From Pyxicephalus adspersus (taxonomy: Eukaryota; Chordata; Amphibia; Anura; Pyxicephalidae): DNA of 64,000 nt. Numbering within the stretch: the first letter of the stretch is position 1; every line of letters begins with the position of its first letter. The stretch covers positions 156,755,344-156,819,343 of the forward strand of contig NC_092859.1 in the NCBI RefSeq assembly GCF_032062135.1, given 5' to 3'. Positions 38,076 through 49,107 of the stretch are shown piece after piece. Made by a program: the position numbers and the translations under genes. The notes under the pieces are model-generated. The model was not told the DNA's origin. It searched no databases and saw only the letters and a program-made list of their open reading frames with translations.

Positions 38076-40235
38076 CATAGTGTCCAACTGTGTTTTCTAC
38101 AGCTCCAATTCAACTGAGTGGGGAAGGCCAAGAACCATTTTGTGCACGTTTGTATGTGGTAGCACTTGCATTGCAACAGTGGTAGGGTTGCCAGGATGTT
38201 GCTTCTAGTTGTGAGATGGATTTTCCTCTACTGGAACAAGAACCACAATGCAAACACATAAGCACAAACAATGTTTAAAAACACACTGACCTATGGTGAA
38301 GGGTGGCACTCCTGGGTGCATAACAGTTTGCTACATGTCCAGGAATGACAAACCCTACAGTTTTATCTGAAATAGTCCTTAATGCAGATAGAAATTTAAA
38401 TCAAGTGGGTCCTTTATTCCGGAAGGGACAGATGAAGTCCTTTCTGCAATAAAATAACCCTAACTACCTAAATTAATTTTTTTAAATACACTCACCTGTC
38501 CTCGGTCATGGGCCCTGATATCTTTTTCTTCTCATCTTCCTGGTTCTGATCTTGGGTTATCTTTTGATTTTTTGGGTCCGTACGATGTAACTCCTGCACA
38601 TGTGCATTGGAGTTTATTCAGTCCTGTTGGCCCTAAGGAAAGCCGGTGTACAGAGCAGATCTTGGCCACATGGGCTGTGCATGGGCAGCTCCGGTTTTTT
38701 TATATCAGGTGATCAGACAGGTAAGTCTGATTTCTTACAAAGGTGACATTGATTGTCCCTTCTGCAGAAATGAATCTACCTGATTGCATGTTTTTTTGCA
38801 AGAATATATTTTCACTTTAAACCCAACTTATGGGTGATTTCCAGGCTCGGTCATGGGAATGTGACAATAAGAGATAAAAGGCAGTTTTAACATAGCTCCA
38901 AAATATTAAATAAAAGTAAATTTGGAACCCAACGTTGGAGTGGTATTATAGAATAAATTAGCAGATTAGAAGGTAAATAGAAATAAAAGTGGAATTATAT
39001 ATGAAATGTCTGTTGATTTAGGCTGGAGAGTCGGGCAAGTGTTAAGCACATGGCTGCATGTCCAGGATGGCACTGCCGGTGGTTTCATTTAAACGCCAAT
39101 TCATTTATTTACTGGCCTCAGTCAAGGTTGGAAATATGGCCGAGTACAGCGCCGCTTCCATTCTTAACCTCCAAATGTCAATAGGTCATTGGCAAAGGGT
39201 TAGACAATCTCCACTTGTTGCCATGGAAAGAAAAAAAAAGACTGTGCCAGTTAACAAGCATTCTCCATGAATACTAATGGTTTATTTCCAAACGGTGCTG
39301 AATTACTGAAACAGCCAAGGCACTAGCTGTGTCATCTACATAGACATTAGCAGCTTCAGTAAGGGCAGTTTTAACCCTTTGTTCCCCTGGCATCGTGCCA
39401 CGCTGCCGATTATACACTAGGAGCAAAAAGGAAGTTAACGGGACGCTGGGTAATAGCGGATAATGAAGCAGAAATCCCATTACAAGTGGGGAATACATAA
39501 AGGCATTGTGGTTTATTCACTAAAGTGCCACAGCCATTATCAGGCTGTAATACCATTCGCTTAAATGCCCTTTAAGTATTGATAATGACTCTGATCCATA
39601 ACAAATGTATTCCATAATCATATGCTGTCTTGTGGGGAGAGCGGTGACCTTATATATAAGATTATGTCCCTTTACATTTGGATCTATCGTTCACTTAATG
39701 CCGCTTAAGAGCCTGGAGTTTGAAACAGACAGCGGTCCCCTGATACCATCCAATATTGTGCAGACAATTGGCTGCGCTCTGCCCTTAACCCTTTCTACTC
39801 CTGCGCTGCATCATGTTCCTCTTCCTGTACATGGCGATTACACGTATTTACAGCCAAAAGCGGCTTTGCTCAGCACAGCTTCCAGATTTTTTTTTGCTTG
39901 CGGGCTAATTAAAATGATTATTTGGCTTTAGTCAATTATTGTTCCAAGCCGGGCTTTTATTAGAGACTTTATTAACACGGCGCAATCTTTCTGTCAAAAT
40001 ACAGAGTTCAGTTTCAGGTCTGCACTGGTTGGGGGTACGGGAAGCTTCATTTAGGCCTTTGGAAATACGGCCCCAAATTAATATTAGGAGCATTGAGACC
40101 CCTGGACACCTATCCTGGTTTTCGGAGGCTTCTGATGATCCCCTCACAAGCAGGTTTATATGAATTACCTTCAATGCTCTACACATGTGGGACTGTGTAT
40201 GAAGGGAAAGCATGATGAACATTTATTACCTACAC
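38076..40235. other. Intergenic or intronic; 39000-40160 is a candidate conserved non-coding block
   Basis: No transposon was recognised. Around 39900-39960 the sequence is rich in homeodomain-type cores (GCTAATTAAAATGATTATT, GTCAATTATTG) in otherwise non-repetitive DNA. Confidence 0.35.
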
Positions 40236-40905
40236 ATATGCTGCAGCCAGACGTATCCATATTTCCCACCTCTCCTCTTATGCTGCTTCTCTCTGTAGTT
40301 TTTCTTCATTGGATTCTATTTCATCTGGGAATCAGATTCAAGCTCCTGTTCTTTGCCTTCAAATCCCTCCACAACTCTTGCCCCACCTATCTTTCTGATA
40401 GCAAAATACCCCCCAGGCGCTCTCTTCACTCCTTCAAAGACCTACTAATGACTTCCTCTCTCATAACCTCGTCACACGCACGGCTCTAAGACTTTTCTAG
40501 AGCTGCCCCAACTCTCTGGAATGGTCTTCCTCATCCTGTTCAGCTTGCTCCTACTTTCTGCTCATTTAATAGAACACCTAAAACCCAACACTTCAACCTC
40601 ACCTACCCGTCTTCTTCTGTCTCTTAAAACCTCACTACTTCCCACCATTCCATATCCCCCCTCCTATTGTGTGATACTTCCCCCACCTCTTAGATTGTAA
40701 GCTTTTCTGGGCAGAGTCCTCTCCTCCTCCTGTTTCATTGCGTCTGTCTGTCATTTGCTCTTCGGGGCAGGGTCCTCTCCTCCTGTATCACTGTCTGTAT
40801 CTGTCTGTCATTTGCAATCCCTATTTAATGTACAGCGCTGCATAATATGTTGGCGCTATATAAATACTGTTTATTAATAATAATAATAATAATAATATTA
40901 ATATT
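40236..40905 (+). pseudogene. L2-type LINE, 3' 670 bp with C-terminal ORF remnant
   Basis: It encodes remnants HWILFHLGIRFKLLFFAFKS and SLITSSHARL of the same protein as at 16017-16544. The 3' UTR and the tail TGTTGGCGCTATATAAATAC with an AAT run follow. A ~57-base block of the UTR is duplicated in tandem (40702-40758 and 40759-40815). Confidence 0.9.
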
Positions 40906-40988
40906 TGCAACCCTTTTAAAATGTACAGCACTAATTAAATACAGATTATTAATAATTATAATAATAATTATTATATAATATAATATAA

Positions 40989-41165
40989 AAAGTCCCTGCT
41001 GCCAATGGCAGGACAGGATGGAGCCAGGGACTAATCTGGTCCCAAAATACCATTCAGCTGTGCACAGCCTCAGAGTTTGTGCTGGGGATGCAGAGAAGAT
41101 ACATCTCAGGCTGCACAGCTAAAGGGAAGCAGGGGATGCTGCTATTTCTTTGTTCTCCTTGCATG
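40989..41165. repeat. Dispersed repeat with internal inverted arms, copy 2
   Basis: Collinear with 35938-36125. Class unknown. Confidence 0.75.
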
Positions 41166-41253
41166 GTGTGATACTGCGGTAGCGCACAGCATGGGATTGC
41201 TGGACAGATAAATGTCTCCTAATACTGAGCACCTAGAGGTCCCTCACAAACTA

Positions 41254-41794
41254 CCGTATTTTTCGGACCATAAGACGCACTTTTTTTCCCCCTAAAGTGG
41301 GGGGAAAATCAGGGTGCGTCTTATGGTCCGAATGCATATTTTTTTACTTACCTGTATCCCCGCCGGTCCCCGCAGCCAGTGTCCTCCTCTGTGTTCCTGT
41401 GTCCCAGCGTGCGGCACTTGTGCCCGCCCACGAAGGCGGCGCCGATTGGTTTGATGAATGCCGATCGGCGCCGCCTTCATGGGCGGGCACAAGTGCCACA
41501 TGCTGGATCTCAGGGAAACACAGAGGAGGAACACAGACAGAGGCAGATAGCAGCCAATGTCTGTGTTCCTCCTCTGTGTTCCCCTGTGTCCCAGCGTGCG
41601 GCACTTGTGCCCGCCCATGAAGGCGGCGCCGATTGATTTGATGAATGCCGATCGGAGGCGCCTTCATGGGCGGGCACAAGTGCCGCACGCTGGATCTCAG
41701 GGGAAATCAAATGAATTTTTTTTTTCTTGTTTTCCCGTGCGGAAAACCTGGTGCGTCTTATAGTCCGGAGCGTCTAATGGTCCGAAAAATACGG
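41254..41794. mobile_element. Non-autonomous DNA element with CCGTATTTTTCGGACCATAA ends and TA target site
   Basis: TA precedes (41252-41253) and follows (41795-41796). The left end CCGTATTTTTCGGACCATAA pairs with the right end TTAGACGCTCC...GGTCCGAAAAATACGG, and GTGCGTCTTATGGTCCG / GGTGCGTCTTATAGTCCG are inner repeats. The GC-rich interior holds two near-identical hairpins built on CGTGCGGCACTTGTGCCCGC and its inverse (41407-41505 and 41593-41692). It contains no transposase, and open frames on both strands are products of the palindromes. Confidence 0.85.
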
Positions 41795-41796
41795 TA

Positions 41797-42574
41797 TACA
41801 TTTATCAGTGGATTGTTTTTTTCACATTTTTACAGGACGTCTATTTTAATCAAATATTGCCAAACTATGCCACCTAGATGAAAATAAGTCGGTATCTTTC
41901 ACAGTGTTTAAAGTTTGTAATCATGCCCTGGAAAGTACTCTGTTGAGACCTCATTAGAGGAAGACCCTGAGACTTCTCCCCGTGTAACTGAGCACCGTGG
42001 GGCACAGAGACACAGAAAAGTATTGTGTAATCCCCACTCATCTGAACGTAAGAAGATCTTAAGACTTTTGATCATCGATGTGTTTGAAAACACACAAGCC
42101 TTACTTGAGTAGTACAGCTGATCCCATTAGCAGAATATCTTACTTTTACTAGGAAAATAGAACTGAATGACTGCATGGAACTCAAGGAAATGTGTGATAT
42201 GCACTCCATCCCTAATGGCAGTGACAAAGACTACAATGCCGATTAGAATTGGTTGCAACTAACAACCCAACCCTTCGTTACTACAGCAAACAATTGATGT
42301 CATTTACTGATTTATCTGAAAGTAGAATGGCCAATCATCACATTTTTACTATAAAAAAGGATAGATAACCCTTTATTTAATGGAAAAAAGGTGTTGTTTT
42401 TTATTGCCACGGTGGTAAAGACTAAATGAGAAGCCTGCAGCCTCCATACGTCACATATCCCAGGAGTCTGTGTGCTGCTCCTTCTAAACATGCCCGGTCT
42501 CTGAGATACATTTATCCTTTTTTTTCTAATAACAGACTTTTAGTTTATTAACCAAGCCATGTTTGTATATAGAG
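41797..42574. other. Intergenic or intronic, nothing recognised
   Basis: AT-rich with no recurrent element. Confidence 0.45.
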
Positions 42575-42794
42575 AGCTTGATTTATTAAAGCTCTTCAAG
42601 ACTGCAGAAGATAGACTATCACGAGAGAACCTGGGGACACTGCAAACTTGGAATGAATCTGGTTCATGAATATAATCATTTGCTAACTTTTAGCAAATGA
42701 TTTTTAAGAAATCCATTCTAAGTTTGCTAGATCACCCAGGATCTCCCATGATAGTCTATCTTCTCCATTCTTGGAGAGCTTCAATACATGGCCC
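42575..42794. mobile_element. Palindromic MITE, copy 8
   Basis: AGCTTGATTTATTAAAGCTC to GAGAGCTTCAATACATGGCCC, 220 bp. AGAG on both sides (42571-42574, 42795-42798) fits a partly decayed target duplication. Confidence 0.85.
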
Positions 42795-42808
42795 AGAGTA
42801 GCAAAATG

Positions 42809-43395
42809 CGGTGTTACTCAACCTTTCGTCACAGGAGAGAACCATTGAAATTACTTTCAGGGCTTCAGGGAACCCCTTCTGTAATTACTATACCCACAGC
42901 TCACAATACATTAATGTGATGGTCAGTGGGAAGAATGTCTCTAACATTGCCAGCTATTGTAAAGAATGTCACCCTTAAGCTACGTACACATGTCCAATGG
43001 TTCTCGTCTGATTATCAGCTCGGGGTCGATATCGGACGAGAATCTGGCGTGTGTACAGCTCCCGTCATCCATCGGCCGAACGACCGTTCTGGAGGATCCA
43101 TGGATGATGGACAACGAACAATCCTAATGCAAGGGAAGGGGCAGAGTGTGCAGCGGGTGCCGCTTCGTCGCTCTCCCCCTCCCCTCTCCATTGAGCAGAA
43201 TGGTGCTGTATGTACAGCGCTCGTTCATACATCTTGAAGTCCTTAGTTGTTGGAAAGGATCGTGAATAATCCTTTCCAGCGACAATAAATACACATGTGT
43301 ATGCAGCTTTACAGATAGCCAAGAAGATCATTGGTGTCACTTAAACTGACCTGAAAAGCACAAACCTCTGGAGGAACCTTGGTTGGGAATCACTG
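42809..43395 (-). mobile_element. hAT-like MITE relic, copy 4, reverse, split by a Harbinger-like insertion
   Basis: CGGTGTTACTCAACCTTTCG at one end and GGTTGGGAATCACTG at the other match the termini of the 48809 copy. The body is interrupted at TTA by 42978-43308. Confidence 0.75.
42978..43308. mobile_element. Harbinger-like MITE, 331 bp, TTA target duplication
   Basis: Ends AGCTACGTACACATGT and ACACATGTGTATGCAGCT are inverted repeats flanked by TTA at 42975-42977 and 43309-43311. A three-base TWA duplication is typical of the PIF/Harbinger superfamily. The empty site CCACCCTTACAGATAGCC is seen in the related hAT-like copy at 48974-48991. Confidence 0.85.
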
Positions 43396-46225
43396 GCGTT
43401 GTGTATAGTTCCATTTTAGTGTACATTGTCTTCTCTTGCATCACCCAGCCTGTGTTGGATGCACAAAGCCAGCTCCCTCAACGTAAACTTCCGTCTGCCC
43501 TGATGGAGGAGGCACCTGTGACCCCAATAGATCAGAGATCCCAATGGGGTCCAGCTGCCCCCAATCCATATACTCCAAGCAATGCCATTTGTCAAACTAG
43601 AGTCTGAAGGAGATGGCATGGCCATGGAAATTGACAATACTTACACCTGCACTTTTTTTTTAGTGGTTCATGTATTGTGGTGCAAAGCAGGCTTCTGTGG
43701 TTATACATTTCATTACAGTCCTGAAAGAATGTTAACATGTGGTAAAGGAAGAGTTTTACTTTGTGTTACCGCAATACATAGATGTGAAGCCAGAATTACA
43801 GAAACAAGAGTTCTCCCAAAGGAAACAAAGATACGGTTAGAAAACAAGAGGTTAAACAAGCAGCAACGTGTACCAGAATGAGCTCTGAGTTCTGTGTAAA
43901 TCTTCCAAGTGTAACAAACTACTAATTTTCTATGGGCTCCCCTACTAATTCTCAGACTGCTAGGAGAATTCCCACTGAAGCCTGAAGAATTTCACCAAAG
44001 GAAGGAATGCATTGCTAAAGGTGACACACACACAGGCACCAAAGCAATTACAGAAGGTGAGGACACACTGTATTCATTTTTACCTTATTCTAAATATGAC
44101 TTAAGATTTCCCCCTGAGACCATCAAATGAATGAAGACAGCCTTGGCCCTGCCTATAATTTTCCCAGTGATTCTGTATCTCCGCTCTCCCAGGGTTCAGA
44201 GATAAAATAGCAGGAAATAGGTTGTGCTGGAGAATATATCCAGTTTTGAGGCTGGAAATTAGATTGAATTCCTACTGCTGAATTGTTAAAATGGGTTCCC
44301 CATGGGTTTTCAGTGATGGCCCCGTAGGATTTGATGTACGAATGAGATGTTATTCTCTCTGACCCACTTATTCTGAATTCTGCTTAGTGCTTATAGAAAT
44401 TACAACGAAGCTGGGTATATATAGAATCCGTACAGGGAAATAACACATAGATATTTTTACTGATACCAAGACAAATATCTGAATTATTGCTGGCGCTCGA
44501 GGGAAGTTTTTAATGGGACGTATTATAATGTTCTAGCAAAAAAACTGAAATAACTGTGCACATTGGGTTCCTACTGTCCAAATGTAGCCCCGGCTTGATA
44601 TTACAACTTTATTGGACTTTGATGAGGTGACAGCACAGATAAAGGTCTAGACTTTATTATACGAGCTGGACCATATAGTGCCATGCCATTAGAATGAGCA
44701 ATCAGAGAAATGAGGGGGTCCTGCCTTGCATTTCAGAGCTAGCTTTGTCTGTATAGCCTATAAAAATGATGATTGGATGTTCATTGTATGGTAGTAAGTT
44801 GTATGACTCCTTTCTAGACCCTCCTCACCGTTCCCCCTATAGTTTTCCAAAAGTTTTCAAAAACTCCCAATTTTAGATTTCTCTTCTTTTCTTCAGATAA
44901 CGGTTCAGAGCTGTGCATGCCCTATGTGACCAGCAAAATCATTGTGTATTTAACTATTTGTTCTAACATAACAATAGGAGATATTAAAAGTTAAAGCTTA
45001 GCTTCAATTAACTGTGCAAGAGTTGAATTTGAGGTCCGCGATGGGTAAGAGAGTACAAGCAGGATGTAGGTATCTAGGTTGGATGCAAGATGGTGCTATA
45101 TGCTGACTGCAGACATTTGCATGGCTAGACTATAGATCGTTATAATTTTAGCTTTTCTTCATGACTCAATGCACATATGATGTTGGATTATTTATTTAAT
45201 TGTCAGTGGAATACAGAGTTTAACTAAAGGGCACTGATCAGTGAAGCTAATTTGTATGATCATCATGATGACCCATTGACCCTTCTCACCTCTTATTTCC
45301 ATGGTTCATTCATGGGAATGAAACAAAAAATATTAAAGTAAGATATTCAGAAATAATTCTATAATAATACACATTTGTAGGATAAACAATCAGCCCGGGT
45401 CATGTCTGGTCCTCCACTAGAACTTTACATAACGGCAGTAAAAACAGATGGAACATTTGAGATGGAGCAGAAGAAGCCAATTCAGTTACGTCTTAAAAAA
45501 TATCTTCACTCCAATCAATAAGTAAGACTTTAAATATAGAGTGAAGGTTGTTTATGACCTTTTCAAAAAGAGCTTCACAATTTGATTGCCATTTAAATGT
45601 GCATTCATAAGTGATATGTGACAATATCGTTTAACATTTGTAAAAGTATTTGACAGCCAGATGCACTTTTATACATACAAAGCCTGGCCGTTCCCAATCT
45701 TGGGAATCTTGAGGAGAGCTCAAATGGGGCAAGAAGAAGTAAGTACCCCAGGGTACTGTTTGTTTTTCTTATGAGGACACAAAGGCAGCTGTGATTTGTC
45801 CAGTGGATCAATATGATTGTTAGGGATGAGGTTCATCTTGGATCTTGTGATCAGTTTGGCTTTAATTCTCATGGATCGGGAACTTGTGAGAACGTATGCA
45901 GAAATTGAAGTGGGTGAACTTTTAAAAGAGTGAACCAAGGTACATCAGCTCCCAAATGATGTTGACAAGCTTTGGTAGAGTTCTTATTGGTTAGGGAAGT
46001 TCATAATGAAGTTGGTTGGGTAAACATTGGCTGAAAAGCAACATGGCACATTGCACTCCCACTGGCTCTTGGTTGTCAAGGACAGTCCATGATAACTTTT
46101 TTTGTTGCTGAATGTTCCATTTCACAGAATGAGTATTTCCAAATGGATGCATTTGACAAAAAGATTAATTTACTTAAATCCTACCTTCAAGTTTTCTGTA
46201 ATCCTCAACAGAATAAACACACACT
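43396..46225. other. Intergenic or intronic, nothing recognised
   Basis: No repeat of the window's families and no coding support in 2.8 kb. Confidence 0.45.
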
Positions 46226-46846
46226 CAGGGCTGGATTTATACATTTTGCTCCCCTACATAAGCAAGCTTGTGCTAGATGCCCCCACCCCCACCCCCCAAC
46301 CAAAGGGAGAGGGGAAAGAGAGAGAGCAAGAGTGTAAAAGAGAAAAGAGAGAGGGTGGGAGAAAGGAGAGTATGAAAAGAGAGAGAAAACGAACGGGATA
46401 GAGGGATGAGAGGGGATAGAGAGAGATGACCAGGGGTGAGAAAAAGAGAGAGATGGAGAAGAAAAAGAAAGGAGGCAAGAGACAATGAGGGAGAGGGGAG
46501 AGAGGGAACAAGGGAGAAGGGGGAGAGACATGGAGGTACAGACAGAAGGGATAAGAGAGTGAAGAAAGAGACTGAGAGACAGAGAGAAATGGGAGAGAAG
46601 GGGGAAAAGAGAGGGAGGGAGCTGGGAGAGAGGGAGAATGTAATGGGAGAGAAGAGTGATATCTTCAATACAATTATCACAATTGTTCAAGAGAACAAGT
46701 TAGTATATTATCTTACACTTTATACATCCAGTTACTCTAAACGTTATCAACCAGCAGCAGCAGGTTCCAGTTCCACATAAAGATGACTCAGTGGTCATGC
46801 TGCCCTAGGCCATGGCATAGTTGGCCTTGTGTTAAACCCGTCCCTG
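46226..46846. mobile_element. hAT-like MITE with expanded polypurine core, copy A
   Basis: It starts CAGGGCTGGATTTATA and ends AACCCGTCCCTG, with similar 8-base flanks (AACACACT / AATACACC, 6 of 8 identical). Bases about 46305-46640 are almost all A or G, built from GAGAGA, GGGA and GAAAA blocks. The right part (CAGCAGCAGCAGGTTCCA, GTGGTCATGCTGCCCTAGGC) matches copy B at 63139-63215. Long frames across the tract are low-complexity artefacts. Confidence 0.75.
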
Positions 46847-48808
46847 AATACACCTCCATACAGGATGAATGGTGGAAGTGTAAATCTTTTTTTTATGCAA
46901 CTCCCCCTGCTTCCTGGATGACCAATCCGATTTTGGCTTTGGTAGTTCAGAGAAAACATTTTAGCATTTTTCACATGAAGGAAATAGGGGGATAATTCCT
47001 GCCCTACCTGAAGGTGCTTTCCAGGGTCACCAGATTACACACAGAACGGAGTAGGGTGGACTGATACAGTAGAGCAATCTCTGGATGGAAAAATAAACTA
47101 CACTGCTCCATAAAAGAATCTTATGATCTACTTTTCAATTTTGATTAGCATGTTCCTTTAACATAGATAACAAAGACATAAAATTATGGACATTTTTAAT
47201 GCGCCCTTGTTATCATTCCATGTGCAATTCTTCCTGGACTTATTAGGATCTTTATTTACCATATTGTACCAGCTGTCTCGTGAACAGACCCCAGGGAAAT
47301 TAAATTTACTGTATCCATATTGCAGCTTTTATACACTGGTACGTTAAAGACATAGAATATTTTCCAGGAGCTGTAAAGCGCTTTCTAAATGCTAGAAACT
47401 CTACAAGACACTGTAAACTGGCACAGTGTAGATCTTAGACTGGCATTCTGGACTTGGCAGGAAATATATAATTATCAGGACTACAGGGGGTACATCTGCT
47501 GCAGGATCTGTGCAAAGATGCTAGAACGGTCAATTTTATTATGGTTATTAATAATAATCCCATATACATTTTTATTGTAAGCTACACATTGTCTTGGATA
47601 CAGATTGCAGAGAGGTCCAATGTTCTACAACATGGTGGAGAGCAGATGTAGATTCATATGAACAATATAGTGCCAGATTTGACACAATTCTGCAAAGCCA
47701 ACCTCATTTGTATTCATACGGATGAGTTTGTGAAAAGACCACAGATACAGCATCCTAGGAACGTAATATTTTTAGGGGTGGAGGGGCAAATTTACAATCA
47801 CTTCATTAGATGACCACCTCTTGATTTTTGATGAGCTCAATTAGCAATACATCTGTGCTTTCCTTCCTTGCACACCTGCTTCGGTTTTTATAAAGGATCA
47901 CATTCTCCTGTTTTAGATTTTATTATTTATTTTATACTTTAGAGAATTTATCAGGATATGCTGGAAAACACAGAGATGGGCTGCAACAACCAAAGCTTAT
48001 TAATTTAAAGAAGTAGGCATTGCAACAGCAAGAACTCACTGTTGGAAGTATGAATCCAAGGGCTGGTTCAGCTTTGCAGCCTGAATTTAAAACTATGATA
48101 TGACATTTGGGTGGACTGATCCTTTTATTCTTTTGGTCATACGACATAATAAGGCCAGTCCGTAGTCCTGACACATCTTTGGTATCAAAAACCAGCAATT
48201 ATATATTTGGTTTTCTTGCAGACCTTGGATTGTGTGATTTGGGTAAAGTGCAATGTTATGCTGACCTATTTGTTGGAACACATACTGGGTTGGAGTCGCC
48301 TGATTTCCATACAAGGGTGAAGTTGTGGCAATGAGAGGCGTATAATTAAAATTGCAAAGGTTGGAACTGGCTGAGTGGTATTTCCATAAATTATTGCATC
48401 TTCAGAAACACTCCCAGTGCCGTTGTTTAACTATTATTCAAATTGGAAACACTTTGCTTTATTAACATAACTGCATCTGTATGTCTGGTTCAAGGGATGA
48501 TCATTCTTGACCATGCAGGAGGCTATCCTATGGCTCAAGAAGACTTAAACGTTCTCTGTAGGTTTCATGCTGTAAGATGTAAATATATAAATTGATAGCT
48601 AATATCTGGCAATGCCTTGATGGCATAATACTGGTTACCATGATGGCACATTAGCATCAAGCTTCCATGTGTTGTACCTATGTATGGGGTCTGCAGACCC
48701 TGTATAACTACAACCATATGTATTGCATCCAATCCCAGCTCTTAGATGTTGCTAGATAAAAATGTCAGTACTGTGGCCTGATGACATATTCGGTATGTTT
48801 GTCTGGAG
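46847..48808. other. Intergenic or intronic, nothing recognised
   Basis: No supported feature. Confidence 0.45.
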
Positions 48809-49099
48809 CAGCTTCCTCAACCTTTTTAACATGGGGGTACCCTATAAATACCATAAACATTTTAGAAAACCCCTCCCCGACAATAATAACACTGTCCAAA
48901 GCCCACAGTAAATTAGCTTGAGAGTAAAAAGGAAGAATGCTTATTACATTGCTGGCTAATGGGGATAATTCCACCCTTACAGATAGCCAAAATGATTTTT
49001 GGTGTCAGTTGTAAATGACCTGGGAGTTACAAACTGCTCACTGCTCAAGCTCTAGAACCCCCTAGCAAACTTTGGAGGAACCCTGGTTGAGAATCACTG
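48809..49099 (-). mobile_element. hAT-like MITE relic, copy 5, best-defined termini
   Basis: The ends CAGCTTCCTCAACC and GGTTGAGAATCACTG are imperfect inverted repeats, flanked by GTCTGGAG (48801-48808) and GTAAGGAG (49100-49107), 6 of 8 identical. An 8-base duplication is the hAT hallmark. It is 291 bp and uninterrupted, so it serves as the reference for the split copies. Confidence 0.75.
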
Positions 49100-49107
49100 G
49101 TAAGGAG

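Noticed and set aside
41292..41763. Overlapping 66-114 codon frames on both strands
   Set aside because: They arise from two GC-rich palindromes in a non-autonomous DNA element; similar peptides appear on both strands because of the inverted symmetry.
46205..46780. Serine/leucine-rich and arginine/glutamate-rich frames of up to 161 codons
   Set aside because: They are translations of a polypurine/polypyrimidine tract inside a MITE.
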